In this document: piece after piece, positions 9,208 to 17,885 of the stretch
Layout of the letters: each line of letters opens with the position of its first letter
Numbering within the stretch: the stretch's first letter is position 1
Assembly: GCA_913776045.1 (NCBI GenBank)
Contig: CAJYOI010000020.1
Coordinates: 1-64,000, forward strand
Direction: 5' to 3'
DNA length: 64,000 nucleotides
DNA from: an uncultured Sphingomonas sp.
GTDB taxonomy: Bacteria; Pseudomonadota; Alphaproteobacteria; Sphingomonadales; Sphingomonadaceae
Translations under genes and position numbers: made by a program
The notes under the pieces: generated by a model
The model's database searches: none
The model's input: only the letters and a program-made list of their open reading frames with translations
What the model was told of the DNA's origin: nothing

Positions 9208-10664
9208 CAGCGGTCCTGCCGTTCGGGTGCTTGGGGCGCACCGGCGGCGGCATCCCAGCCGCCGCCGAGCGCGAGATAGAGCTGGACGAGCGCGGTCGCC
9301 TCGTCCGACTGGGCCTGGGTCAGGCCGTTACGCGCGCTGAGCAAGGCACTTTCGGCCTGGGTCAGCGTGATGAAGTCGGTCAGTCCGGAGCGGTACTGCA
9401 GCCGGGCGAGCAGCGCGGTCGAATTGGCCGCATCCAGCGCGGTGGTGAATTCGCGCTGGCGGGCGCGCGCGGTGTCGAGCGCTACGACCGCATTCTCGAC
9501 GTCCTCCAGCGCGGTCAGCACCGTGCCCTTGTACGCGGCGAAGGCGGCGTCCGCGGCGGCTTCGTTCGATCGCACGACGGCACGCTGGCGGCCAGCGTCG
9601 AAGATCAGCTGGTTCAGCCCGGCGAACAGCGTGCCGATGACGGTGTCGAACAGTCCGCCGACAGCCGCGGCATTGGTGTTGACGTTCCCGGTCAGCGAGA
9701 AGCGGGGATAGAGTTGCGCCTCCGCCACGCCGATCCGCGCGGTGGCGGCGGCGAGGTTGCGCTCGGCCGCCAGCACGTCGGGGCGCTGGCGCAGCACGTC
9801 CGCGGGAATGCCCGTGCCGACGATCGCCGGGCCCTTCGGGATCGGACGCACTGCGGCGAGTTCGGTCTTCAACGCGCCCGGCGCCTGGCCGATAAGCACT
9901 CCCAGCCGCGAGACGGCGCTGTTGTAGTTCGCCTCCAGGGTCGGAATGGTCGCGGCGGTCTGCGCGCGCTGCGACCGGGCCTGTTCGCGGTCGAGGCTGG
10001 ACACGAGTCCGGCCTGCACGCGGAAGCCCGCGATTTCCAGATTGTCGTCCTGCAGCCCCAGGCTGGCGCGGGCATTGACGAGCTGCGCCTGTGCCGCGCG
10101 GGCGAGTATATAGTTTCGCGCGATCTCGCCCTGGGTCGACAGGATGACGGTGGCGAGGTTGTAGCCCGACGCCTGATAGTCCGCGCCGCTCGCCTCGACC
10201 GTGCGGCGGACTTCGCCGAACAGGCCCAGCTGATAGGACACATTGGCACCCAGCTGGAAATTGTTCGAATTGCCGCGCGAGATGTTGGTGACCGTCCCAT
10301 CAGGCAGCACGATCGCCGCCGATCCGCCGAGCAGATTCTGGTTGCGCGAATAACCGGCCGAACCGGTGACGCTCGGCAGCAGTTGTGCGCGCGACTGGAT
10401 CAGCGCCTCACGCGCCTGGCGCAACCGCGCGACGGCCTGCGCCACATCCAGATTGGTGTCGGCAGCCGAGGCGACCAGTCGCTGGAGCAGCGGATCGTCG
10501 AACCGCGTCCACCATTGGGTCAGGTCTTCGCGCGTCGGCGTGGCGGGTACGGAGAAGCTCGCGGGCACGCCAAGCTGTTCGGGCGGGCGCGGGCTATAGT
10601 CGGGGCCCACGGTACATGCGGAAACGCTCGCCGCGAGCAGGGCCGTTGTCATGCTACGCTTCAT
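9207..10664 (-). CDS. NodT-family outer membrane efflux lipoprotein
   Basis: This 485-residue TolC/NodT-type channel starts at ATG 10664 (MKRSMTTALLAASVSAC). The lipobox VSAC gives a lipidated cysteine at residue 17, followed by the typical TVGPDYSPR. The body holds the two OEP repeats, with VAQAVARLRQAREALIQSRAQLLPSV and LAAATARIGVAEAQLYPRFSLTG. A longer reading to 10856 is open, but it would bury the lipobox behind 64 arginine-rich residues and overlap the acs upstream region. It is the first gene of the minus-strand efflux operon and is divergent from acs. Confidence 0.92.
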   Translation of the reverse strand: MKRSMTTALLAASVSACTVGPDYSPRPPEQLGVPASFSVPATPTREDLTQWWTRFDDPLLQRLVASAADTNLDVAQAVARLRQAREALIQSRAQLLPSVTGSAGYSRNQNLLGGSAAIVLPDGTVTNISRGNSNNFQLGANVSYQLGLFGEVRRTVEASGADYQASGYNLATVILSTQGEIARNYILARAAQAQLVNARASLGLQDDNLEIAGFRVQAGLVSSLDREQARSQRAQTAATIPTLEANYNSAVSRLGVLIGQAPGALKTELAAVRPIPKGPAIVGTGIPADVLRQRPDVLAAERNLAAATARIGVAEAQLYPRFSLTGNVNTNAAAVGGLFDTVIGTLFAGLNQLIFDAGRQRAVVRSNEAAADAAFAAYKGTVLTALEDVENAVVALDTARARQREFTTALDAANSTALLARLQYRSGLTDFITLTQAESALLSARNGLTQAQSDEATALVQLYLALGGGWDAAAGAPQAPERQDR

Positions 10665-10808
10665 CGTGGCCAGATGTGCCGGGTGGCGCCCGCGTCGTCC
10701 AGTCGGAAAACTGTCGCGGTTTGTCGCAGCGACATTTTCCAATTGTCTGAGGACTTGCTCCCGCAATGATGCTGCCGCACAAGCGCGCCCGATAACAAGG
10801 AGTGGGAT

Positions 10809-12827
10809 GTGTCGGACGTTTACCCGGTGTCGGAAGAATGGGCGCGCCATGCGCACGTCGATCGCGAGCGTTATGTCGCGCTCTACGACGCTGCGGCGAG
10901 CGACCCGACCGGTTTCTGGCTAGAGCAGGCGCAGCGCCTCGACTGGATCGTGCCCCCGACGAAAGCCGACGAAAGCTCGTTCGCCGAAGCCGATTTCGGC
11001 GTCCGCTGGTTTGCCGACGGCCGGTTGAACGTCGCCGCCAATTGCCTCGACCGCCATCTGGCGAGTCGCGGCAATGATGTCGCTTTGATCTGGGAACCCG
11101 ATGCGCCCGAGGAGGAGCCTAAGCGCTTCACCTATCTCGAGCTGTTCCAGCACGTCTGCCGCTTCGCGAACGTGCTGAAGACTGAAGGTGTCGCGAAGGG
11201 CGACCGCGTCACCATCTACATGCCGATGATTCCCGAAGCGGCGTTCGCGGTGCTCGCCTGCGCGCGGATCGGGGCGATCCATTCGGTGGTGTTCGGCGGC
11301 TTCTCGCCCGACGCGCTGGCCGGCCGTATCGAGGATTGCGATTCAAGGATCGTCCTGACCGCCGACTGCGGCCGGCGCGGCGGCAAGACCATCCCGCTGA
11401 AAGCCAATGTCGATGCCGCGGCCGAACGCGCGCCCAGCCTTAAGCGTGTCATCGTCGTCAAGGCGACCGGCGCCGACATTCCGATGACCGATCGCGACGT
11501 CTGGTATGACGAGGTCGCCGATCGCGTGTCGGCCGATTGCCCGGCCGAACCGATGGGGGCCGAAGACCCGCTGTTCATCCTCTATACGTCAGGCTCGACC
11601 GGCAAGCCCAAGGGCGCGCTGCACAGCTCGGGCGGCTATCTGCTCTGGGCCAGCCTGACGCATCACTGGTGCTTCGATTATCGTCCCGGCGATGTCTGGT
11701 GGTGCGCGGCCGATATAGGCTGGGTGACGGGGCACAGCTACATTGTGTATGGCCCGCTCGCGAACGGCGCGACGACGCTGATGTACGAAGGGCTGCCGAA
11801 CTGGCCCGACGCCAGCCGCATCTGGCAGATCGTCGACCGGCACAAGGTCCATACGATCTTCACCGCCCCGACCGCATTGCGCGCACTGATGAAGGAAGGC
11901 GACGACTTCGTGTCGAAAACCGACCGGTCGAGCCTGAAGCTGCTCGGCACCGTCGGCGAACCGATCAACCCGGAAGCGTGGCGCTGGTATTACGACGTGG
12001 TCGGCGAGGGGCGTTGCCCGATCGTCGATACCTGGTGGCAGACGGAGACGGGCGGGGCGATGATCGCCCCGATGCCTGGCGCCACAGACCTGAAGCCGGG
12101 TTCCGCGACTAGGCCGCTGCCGGGCGTTGATCCGCAACTCGTCGATGAAAACGGCACGGTGCTCGACGGCGCGGTCAGCGGCAATCTGTGCATCACGCGC
12201 AGCTGGCCGGGGCAGATGCGCACGGTCTGGGGCGACCATGCGCGATTCTTCCAGACCTATTTCACCACCTATCCGGGCAAATACTTCACCGGCGACGGCT
12301 GTCGGCGCGACGAGGACGGCTATTACTGGATCACCGGCCGGGTCGACGACGTCATCAACGTCAGCGGCCACCGCATGGGGACCGCCGAGGTCGAAAGCGC
12401 TCTGGTCCTGCATGCCAAGGTCGCCGAATCCGCGGTCGTCGGCATGCCGCATGACGTGAAGGGGCAGGGCATCTACGCCTATGTGACGCTCAACGCCGGC
12501 GAGGAAGCGTCCGAAGACCTGCGTGCCGAGCTGCGCCAATGGGTCCGCAGTGAAATCGGCCCGATCGCGACGCCCGACGCCATCCAGTTTGCGCCGGGGC
12601 TGCCCAAAACCCGCTCGGGCAAGATCATGCGCCGCATCCTGCGCAAGATCGCGGAGGGCGACGTGTCGTCGCTGGGCGATACCTCGACGCTCGCCGATCC
12701 GGCGGTCGTGGACGATCTGGTCGCGAACCGGGTGGGGGGTAGGGGCTCAGTCGTCGGTCAGGACGTCCAGGTCATGGCGGCGCGCAAAATTCCGAGGATG
12801 GGGACCTGGCGATCGTCCACGCGGTAA
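10809..12827 (+). CDS. acs: Acetyl-CoA synthetase, with an extended C-terminus
   Basis: The enzyme activates acetate to acetyl-CoA via acetyl-AMP. Motifs include the AMP-binding loop [31 protein letters not shown], and the C-terminal [17 protein letters not shown], whose lysine is the usual acetylation site. The start is GTG at 10809, preceded by AAGGAG. Homologues end close to DDLVANR, about 650 residues. Here the frame continues for 31 more residues, and its last 70 bases are antisense to the toxin gene. The extension starts at a run of six Gs (12731-12739 region); one extra G would give GTG-GGG-GGG-TAG and end the protein normally. Either a slipped stop codon or a real tail is possible. 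Confidence 0.95.
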   Translation: MSDVYPVSEEWARHAHVDRERYVALYDAAASDPTGFWLEQAQRLDWIVPPTKADESSFAEADFGVRWFADGRLNVAANCLDRHLASRGNDVALIWEPDAPEEEPKRFTYLELFQHVCRFANVLKTEGVAKGDRVTIYMPMIPEAAFAVLACARIGAIHSVVFGGFSPDALAGRIEDCDSRIVLTADCGRRGGKTIPLKANVDAAAERAPSLKRVIVVKATGADIPMTDRDVWYDEVADRVSADCPAEPMGAEDPLFILYTSGSTGKPKGALHSSGGYLLWASLTHHWCFDYRPGDVWWCAADIGWVTGHSYIVYGPLANGATTLMYEGLPNWPDASRIWQIVDRHKVHTIFTAPTALRALMKEGDDFVSKTDRSSLKLLGTVGEPINPEAWRWYYDVVGEGRCPIVDTWWQTETGGAMIAPMPGATDLKPGSATRPLPGVDPQLVDENGTVLDGAVSGNLCITRSWPGQMRTVWGDHARFFQTYFTTYPGKYFTGDGCRRDEDGYYWITGRVDDVINVSGHRMGTAEVESALVLHAKVAESAVVGMPHDVKGQGIYAYVTLNAGEEASEDLRAELRQWVRSEIGPIATPDAIQFAPGLPKTRSGKIMRRILRKIAEGDVSSLGDTSTLADPAVVDDLVANRVGGRGSVVGQDVQVMAARKIPRMGTWRSSTR

Positions 12828-13045
12828 CCGATCACGTAGCGACGTCGAAAGGGAACTGTCCTGAAATATGGGCGAGCTTCCGGGCGCGGTGTTCCGCGGT
12901 GAGGTGCGGTGGCGAGGCTGTCGCTTCGTTCGATGATCGCAGCGACGGTTCGATCCGCCGTATTTCTATTGGCCTGCTCGACGAGCCACGCGTGTGTCTC
13001 ATCGATTCGTGCGACAGCTTCCTCGAAATAGCGAACCGGCTTCAG
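12758..13045 (-). CDS. ParE/RelE-family toxin with apparent CTG start
   Basis: This 95-codon frame begins [20 protein letters not shown] and ends in [20 protein letters not shown] followed by [11 protein letters not shown]. The helix pair followed by an arginine-rich beta core (RPYFRTVPF...YVIGYRVDD) is the ParE/RelE pattern, in which toxins poison gyrase or the ribosome. No ATG, GTG or TTG lies between the upstream in-frame stop and the conserved body. The only near-cognate start is the CTG at 13045-13043, which overlaps the TGA of the antitoxin gene as CTGA. Coupled non-AUG initiation is the simplest reading; a frameshift fusion to the antitoxin is an alternative. Its 3' end overlaps acs on the other strand. 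Confidence 0.7.
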   Translation of the reverse strand: MKPVRYFEEAVARIDETHAWLVEQANRNTADRTVAAIIERSDSLATAPHRGTPRPEARPYFRTVPFRRRYVIGYRVDDRQVPILGILRAAMTWTS

Positions 13046-13299
13046 CCGCGAATGCCGAGACGTGCCGTGACCTCATCCGATGAATAGAACGTCGCCTTGC
13101 CCGCCCCGACGGCATCGTAAGCGGCTGCCAACGGGCCAGCGATCCACGCCTCCAACTCAGGGCCCGCGTCGGTCACGGCCTCGGGGCCCGCGGTCACCGC
13201 ATCGCTCAGACTGTCGAACCGTCCCGAACTCACTTGATCGCGAAAGACGGACGCCAGCTTGCTGCGCACATCGACGACGAAACCTTCCGTGGCGGGCAT
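13042..13299 (-). CDS. ParD-like antitoxin
   Basis: The 85-residue protein has a beta strand plus helix-helix start (EGFVVDVRSKLASVFRDQVSSGRFDSLSDAVTAG) typical of ribbon-helix-helix CopG/ParD antitoxins. The segment QVSSGRFDSLSDAV matches the ParD signature of the form V-x-SGRY-x-SxSEVV. A C-terminal tail ([27 protein letters not shown]) would wrap the toxin. It directly precedes the toxin gene, with a 4-base overlap, in the usual antitoxin-first order. Autorepression is expected from the family; I see no obvious operator palindrome in the 57 bases upstream. Confidence 0.75.
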   Translation of the reverse strand: MPATEGFVVDVRSKLASVFRDQVSSGRFDSLSDAVTAGPEAVTDAGPELEAWIAGPLAAAYDAVGAGKATFYSSDEVTARLGIRG

Positions 13300-13356
13300 G
13301 GCGGCTGCTCCTCGCCCCGAATATACGTGTCATGCGCTTCGTCCTCGATACGCGGT

Positions 13357-14166
13357 CTACAAACCCCGCCCGAACGTGTAGCTGACACCAGTGCCCGCCG
13401 ACCATTGGTTCCGGTCGCCGAACAATCGCGTTACAGGCGAATCCGCCGCGTCGCCGACGATGCGGTCATACTTGGCGTATCCGAATGCGCCCCAACGCCT
13501 TGTCAGCTGGCGGATCGCGCTGCCGGTCGCGCCGACCATCACCATCGATTCCGGGCGGTAGCTGGCGATGCCGGTCGTCAGCGCCTCACGCGGGGTGACG
13601 CCGAAATAGGCGCGGGCGTATTTGGCGTCGCCCAACGTCACGCGTGGGCCGATCGACCAGAGCCAGCGATTTCCGTCGCGCGCGACGTAATCGAGGCCCG
13701 CCATGCCGACGAAGCCCTTGTGCCCGGTCACGCCCTTGCGCGCCTCGACCCGCGCGCGAATGGCCGGGGTCAGCGCGAGTTGCGCGGAAGCGCCCAGTTC
13801 GACCGAAAAGCCGACCTCGTCCAGCCCGCCGGCATCGCGGCGGCGGCGTTTGCCTTCGAAATTGAGCGCGGGGCCAAAAGCGAACCCGTCACGATCATAG
13901 ACCGAAAAGCCGGTGCTTTCGTCCGGCGCCTCGAACCGGAAGTCGGCGTCGCCGCGCGCCCGAGACACGTCGATGTAGGGGCGCACCGCCTGTCCGCTCG
14001 ATCCGGGAAAGCGCGGGACGATCTGCGGTCCCAGGATGACACGGGTGGTGCGCGGTTCGTCGCTGCCCGCCTCCTGCGCCGCTGCGGGTAGGGCGACCGA
14101 GGTCAGCGCCGCGGCGAGAACGGCCTTACTGACCACGGTCGAGCGTATCGCTGGGGCTACGGGCAT
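13357..14166 (-). CDS. MipA/OmpV family outer membrane protein
   Basis: This 269-residue protein has a cleavable signal peptide (SKAVLAAALTSVALPAAAQ) followed by beta-strand-rich sequence. Characteristic MipA/OmpV segments are FGPALNFEGKRRRRDAGGLD and GPRVTLGDAKYARAYFGVT. The chain ends in NQWSAGTGVSYTFGRGL. Family members are beta-barrel scaffold or porin-like proteins. The ATG at 14166 overlaps the upstream small gene by 41 bases. A GTG at 14136, just ahead of the signal peptide, would reduce this to 11 bases and may be the true start. Confidence 0.82.
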   Translation of the reverse strand: MPVAPAIRSTVVSKAVLAAALTSVALPAAAQEAGSDEPRTTRVILGPQIVPRFPGSSGQAVRPYIDVSRARGDADFRFEAPDESTGFSVYDRDGFAFGPALNFEGKRRRRDAGGLDEVGFSVELGASAQLALTPAIRARVEARKGVTGHKGFVGMAGLDYVARDGNRWLWSIGPRVTLGDAKYARAYFGVTPREALTTGIASYRPESMVMVGATGSAIRQLTRRWGAFGYAKYDRIVGDAADSPVTRLFGDRNQWSAGTGVSYTFGRGL

Positions 14167-14302
14167 CGCCTTCCTTCTGGTGCTCGGTCGAAAGATTCGG
14201 ACTCGGCTGGGTTTCGGTGCCCGGCTTCTCGGAGGTGGACTTGTCGCCCGGCTCTGTCGAAATATTGGGATCCGGCTGCGTCTCGGTATGCTCGTGGGCC
14301 AT
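14126..14302 (-). CDS. Small hydrophilic hypothetical protein, 58 residues
   Basis: ATG 14302 is preceded by a strong site (AAGGAGAGG, 5 bases away). The product, MAHEHTETQPDPNISTEPG onwards, is acidic and rich in T, S, P and E. It contains an imperfect internal repeat, with ETQPDPNISTEPGDKS followed by ETQPSPNLSTEHQKEG. No membrane segment or known domain is visible. It overlaps the start of the MipA-like gene. The ribosome binding site and the repeated motif support translation; the function is unknown. Confidence 0.55.
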   Translation of the reverse strand: MAHEHTETQPDPNISTEPGDKSTSEKPGTETQPSPNLSTEHQKEGDARSPSDTLDRGQ

Positions 14303-14409
14303 CACGCCTCTCCTTGTCACTGATGCGTAACGATCTGCCCCGTCACATGATCCACAGCGTCCTTCGGCGTACCGGGCAACCGTTTCGGTAGGCCCGGTAG
14401 GCCTCCAGA

Positions 14410-16203
14410 TCACTGAACGCCGTGCATCCACTTTTTAAGGACCGGCGACAGCAGCAGCAACACGACCCCGATACCGACCGACGTAAGGCCGATCGTCCAG
14501 AACACGCCGTTGTAGGTGTCCAGGCTGACCTTCAGATTGGTCACCTGACCGCCGACCGTTTCGACGCTGGCGACCTGCGCGACGACGCCTGCGACATACT
14601 GTGCGACCGAAATCGAGAGAAACCACAGTCCCATCATCAGCCCGACAATCCGCGCGATCGACAGCTTGGTGATCATGCTGAGGCCGACCGGAGAAATGCA
14701 CAGCTCGGCCAGGCTGTGGATCAGATAGAGCCCGGCCAGCCAGCCCAGCGCAACCTTGAAATCGGGACCGGCGAACTGGCCGCCCCACACGAGGAACAGG
14801 AAGCCCAGACCCACGCCCATCAGCGCGATGGCAAATTTGACCGGGATCGACGGCTCTAGGCCTCGCTTCGCCAAGCTCGCCCACAGCCAGGCCATGACGG
14901 GGGCAAAGACGACGATGAACAGCGCGTTGAACGTCTGCGTCTGCGCGGCTGGCATCTGGTAGCCGAGGATATTCAGTTCGGTGTTGCGGTCGGCGAATAG
15001 TGTCAGGCTGGACCCGGCCTGCTCGAACAGCGTCCAGAACACGGTGTTGAAGGTGATCAGCACCATCGCCACCACCATCATCTGAAATTCCGCGCGGTTG
15101 CCGCTTATCCACGACCAGATGAGGATGCCCGGCACCGACAGCAGGAAGGTTCCGAACAGCAGCTTGCCCATCAGCGGCAGCGCTAGGACATAACCGACGA
15201 TGCCGGATCCCTCGACCGCCGCCGTCGCGTTCATCAGGTTGACGAACAGCAGGTAGAACAGCGGAATCCCGAGCGTGGCCGCGGCATAGATGCCCAGCGC
15301 CCGGTCGGCGCCGGCACGCTTGGGCGGTTCGCCGTATCCGTTCAGCTTGCCACCGTCGAACTGGATCAGCGCCCACGAGAACAGCATGCCGATCGCGGCC
15401 AAGCCGAAGCCCGCCCACCAGCCGACCGTCACTGCCAGCAACGGGCAGAAGAACTGACTGAGCAGCGAGCCCAGGTTGATGCCCATGTAGAAGATGGTGA
15501 AGCCCGCGTCGCGGCGGCGATCGCCCTGCGCGTACAATTCGCCGACCATCGTCGAGATGTTGGGCTTGAAGAAGCCGTTGCCGACGCTGACCATGCACAG
15601 CGCGATCAGCATTACGGTGACGTAGAACGGGCTGCGCGCCCCGTCCGAAATGAACGCGCCGGGCGCGACGCGCTGCGCTTCCGATCCGTCGGCGGCCAGC
15701 AGCGACACCGACTTATCGTCGTTGCCCTTGATCGTCAGGCGCTCGGCGCCCTGCGTGATGTAGCGCGTCTCGGCGCCGTCAGCGGCCTTTTCGACCGTCA
15801 CTTCGTAGCGCTGGCCATCGATCGTCGCGAACGGCTTGGCCGTTTCACCGCCGAAGCAGAGTGTGAAATAGCCCAATGCCATCAACACCGCGCCAAACTT
15901 CACTGCGCGCTTGGACCCCAGGTACTGGTCGGCCAGATATCCGCCGATGAGCGGCGTCAGATAGACGAGCGCGGTGTAGCCGCCGTACAGCCCCGCCGCC
16001 TGGCGGTCCCCGAACAGGAAATGCTGCGTGAGATACAGCATGAGCAGCGCGCGCATGCCGTAATAACCGAAGCGCTCCCACATCTCGGTCGAGAACAACC
16101 GCGCGAGCTGGCGCGGGTGGCCGAACCAGGCCTTCTGGTCGGTGGGATCAACGTGGCTAATGTCGGGCTCTTGCCGGCTGTCGGCCGTTGGGCTGTCGAC
16201 CAA
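14410..16203 (-). CDS. POT/PTR family proton-coupled oligopeptide transporter
   Basis: This 597-residue major-facilitator protein has about 12-14 hydrophobic helices. Its first helix carries the POT signature STEMWERFGYYGMRALLMLY, with the E-x-x-E-R-F motif used in proton coupling, followed by LYGGYTALVYLTPLIGGYLAD. A second family motif, FTIFYMGINLGSLLSQF, is near residue 240. An extended periplasmic insert (residues about 115-190) with charged, soluble character is longer than in E. coli DtpA. Substrates are predicted to be di- and tripeptides. It neighbours peptidase genes further along the window. Confidence 0.93.
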   Translation of the reverse strand: MVDSPTADSRQEPDISHVDPTDQKAWFGHPRQLARLFSTEMWERFGYYGMRALLMLYLTQHFLFGDRQAAGLYGGYTALVYLTPLIGGYLADQYLGSKRAVKFGAVLMALGYFTLCFGGETAKPFATIDGQRYEVTVEKAADGAETRYITQGAERLTIKGNDDKSVSLLAADGSEAQRVAPGAFISDGARSPFYVTVMLIALCMVSVGNGFFKPNISTMVGELYAQGDRRRDAGFTIFYMGINLGSLLSQFFCPLLAVTVGWWAGFGLAAIGMLFSWALIQFDGGKLNGYGEPPKRAGADRALGIYAAATLGIPLFYLLFVNLMNATAAVEGSGIVGYVLALPLMGKLLFGTFLLSVPGILIWSWISGNRAEFQMMVVAMVLITFNTVFWTLFEQAGSSLTLFADRNTELNILGYQMPAAQTQTFNALFIVVFAPVMAWLWASLAKRGLEPSIPVKFAIALMGVGLGFLFLVWGGQFAGPDFKVALGWLAGLYLIHSLAELCISPVGLSMITKLSIARIVGLMMGLWFLSISVAQYVAGVVAQVASVETVGGQVTNLKVSLDTYNGVFWTIGLTSVGIGVVLLLLSPVLKKWMHGVQ

Positions 16204-16334
16204 AGGATTCTCCCTGAATATCGCGGCGGCTGCAAACTTCTGCGCCGTCCGTGCAAGTACCGCCGGACCCTAAGCAGAATTTGGCGGGTGTAAAGCAGGT
16301 GCCATCTGTCGCGCAGGTCTGTAGGAGCACACCC

Positions 16335-16913
16335 ATGTTCAACGACCTGACATCGCCGCTCTCGCTGCTCGCCACCCGCCGTTCGGGCAAGCCCCGCGAC
16401 ATGGTCGCGCCCGGGCCGGACGCGGCGCAGCTGTCCGACATCGTCGCGCTGGCCAGCCGGGTGCCCGATCACGGGAAGCTCGCGCCGTGGCGGTTCGTGG
16501 TCGTCGGCGCCGACCAGCGCGATGCCTTCGCGGCGGTCTTGCAGGAGGCCTATCGCGCCGAGAAGCCCGACGCCGGACGGCTGGAGGTCGAGGCGATCGA
16601 GCAGTTCGCGCGGCAGGCACCGACGCTGATCGTCGTGCTGTCGAGCCCGAAGCGCGAGAGCCATATTCCGCTATGGGAACAGGAATTGTCGGCGGGTGCG
16701 GCCTGCATGCAACTGCTGAACGCGGTCACCGCGCACGGCTTCGTCGGTGGCTGGCTGACCGGCTGGGCGGCGTTTTCGCCACGTGTGCGCGATGCGTTCG
16801 GCGGGGAGGGGGAGCGGATCGCCGGGTTCGTGTTCGTCGGCTCGCCCTCGCGCCAGCTCGACGAGCGACCCCGGCCCGCGCTCGACAGCGTACTGACCCA
16901 TTGGCGTATTTGA
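16335..16913 (+). CDS. Nitroreductase family protein
   Basis: The 192-residue flavoprotein has the nitroreductase fold. SPLSLLATRRSGKPRDM at the N-terminus supplies the FMN-phosphate arginines. Further segments are SRVPDHGKLAPWRFVVV, PTLIVVLSS, and AACMQLLNAVTAHGFVGGWLTG. It resembles the YdjA/TdsD-type small nitroreductases that reduce substrates with NAD(P)H. The chosen start (ATG 16335) has GGAG nine bases upstream; an in-frame ATG at 16251 would add 28 non-homologous residues. Its stop codon overlaps the -35 element of the downstream regulator. Confidence 0.9.
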   Translation: MFNDLTSPLSLLATRRSGKPRDMVAPGPDAAQLSDIVALASRVPDHGKLAPWRFVVVGADQRDAFAAVLQEAYRAEKPDAGRLEVEAIEQFARQAPTLIVVLSSPKRESHIPLWEQELSAGAACMQLLNAVTAHGFVGGWLTGWAAFSPRVRDAFGGEGERIAGFVFVGSPSRQLDERPRPALDSVLTHWRI

Positions 16914-16943
16914 CGAATCGGCGGAACGCTGTATTATGACAGC
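16910..16943 (+). promoter_or_regulatory. Promoter and overlapping operator of the GntR-family gene
   Basis: A -35 TTGACG (16910-16915) and -10 TATTAT (16932-16937) are 16 bases apart. A 5-bp inverted repeat, GCTGT-6-ACAGC (16928-16943), covers the -10 and ends one base before the ATG. The predicted transcription start falls on or next to the A of the ATG, and no Shine-Dalgarno sequence is present. A leaderless, self-repressed transcript is therefore likely. Confidence 0.6.
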
Positions 16944-17294
16944 ATGGCAGTATCCGAAGAGAGTCCGGTCTATCTGAAGCTTCGTGCCGGGATCGCCGCG
17001 GCGATCCTGCGCGGCGAGTATCGCGCCGGCGACCAGCTTCCCTCCGTTCGCGCCTATGCCGCCGAACAGGGCGCCAATCCGTTGACGGTGGCCAAGGCCT
17101 ATCAGAGCTTTCAGGACGACGGCTATGTCGAGGTGCGCCGCGGCGTCGGCATGTTCGTGCTGCCCGGCGCCGTTGACAAGCTGCGCAAGGCCGAGCGCGA
17201 GCGCTTCCTGACCGGCATGTGGCCGCGGGTGCGCGAGCATATCGACTTGTTGGGGTTGGACGTCGAGGATCTGCTGGAGCGCGAGACGGCGTAG
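16944..17294 (+). CDS. GntR family regulator, YtrA subfamily
   Basis: This 116-residue regulator has a winged-helix GntR domain: PVYLKLRAGIAAAILRGEYRAGDQLPSVR, then NPLTVAKAYQSFQDDGYVEVRRGVGMFV. A short C-terminal helical tail (LRKAERERFLTGMWPRVREHIDLLGLD) is typical of the YtrA subfamily, which lacks a large effector domain. YtrA proteins usually control neighbouring ABC transporter operons. None follows here, so the target beyond itself and possibly the nitroreductase gene is unknown. The gene appears to be leaderless and autoregulated. Confidence 0.9.
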   Translation: MAVSEESPVYLKLRAGIAAAILRGEYRAGDQLPSVRAYAAEQGANPLTVAKAYQSFQDDGYVEVRRGVGMFVLPGAVDKLRKAERERFLTGMWPRVREHIDLLGLDVEDLLERETA

Positions 17295-17324
17295 GGCCGG
17301 CCTGCGTTCGTTTCGCAAACGCGG

Positions 17325-17426
17325 CACCCGTCATCCCCGCGACGGCGGGGATAAATTCTGGCTGACCGACGTGAGGCCACCACCTTCAGCGACTATTGAT
17401 CTCCGCCGTCGCCTGGATGACGGGTG
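17325..17426. repeat. Palindromic intergenic element with 12-bp terminal inverted repeats
   Basis: CACCCGTCATCC (17325-17336) and GGATGACGGGTG (17415-17426) form a perfect 12-bp inverted repeat. A nested hairpin, CCCCGC-GACG-GCGGGG, lies at 17335-17350. The 78-base interior has no coding potential. It separates the convergent regulator and DUF2059 genes and has the size and form of a REP/MITE-like element, distinct in sequence from the one at 3957-4075. Confidence 0.7.
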
Positions 17427-17441
17427 AAGCAAGGGGTTTCC

Positions 17442-17885
17442 TTACTTCGCCGCGCAACTCTTCCCGGTCTTCGCGCAGAACGTCTTCAGCACGTCACGCT
17501 TGAAGTCCATCCCGCCCATGCTCTGCGCCGCGGCGGCCATCGCGTTCGGTTCGGCTGCGCGGTATCTGCGCGCCGCATCGGTGCGGTTGAAGGACAGGAT
17601 CGTTCGCATGTCAGCTTCCGACAACGCCGAGGCATAGGCGACGCCCATCCGCTCCGTCACGCGGTCGACCATCGACCGCCCGGTTTCCGCGGCGACTTCG
17701 CGCAGGGCGGCCTGGTCGGCCAGGCTCAGCCCATCCGCATCGCGGACCAGTTCGTCGGTCTGCTGCTGGACCAGCACCGGCGCGATCTGACTGAAGGTGC
17801 CCGAGCGCGCGATCTCCGTGCCCAGCCGCGCGGCTTCCGCCGCCGGCACTGGCGCCGCCTGCAGCAGCAGGGCGAGCAGGATCAT
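17442..17885 (-). CDS. DUF2059 domain-containing exported protein
   Basis: This 147-residue protein has a short hydrophobic leader (MILLALLLQAAPVPA) and a helical DUF2059-like body (RVTERMGVAYASALSEADMRTILSFNRTDAARRY). The C-terminal FCAKTGKSCAAK contains two cysteines that could form a disulfide in the periplasm. DUF2059 proteins are exported and of unknown function. The ATG overlaps the stop of the upstream peptidase gene (ATGA), so it is translationally coupled to it. Confidence 0.8.
   Translation of the reverse strand: MILLALLLQAAPVPAAEAARLGTEIARSGTFSQIAPVLVQQQTDELVRDADGLSLADQAALREVAAETGRSMVDRVTERMGVAYASALSEADMRTILSFNRTDAARRYRAAEPNAMAAAAQSMGGMDFKRDVLKTFCAKTGKSCAAK

Noticed and set aside
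10665-10856. 64-residue extension of the NodT-family protein
   Set aside because: It would place the lipobox internally and overlap the acs start region.
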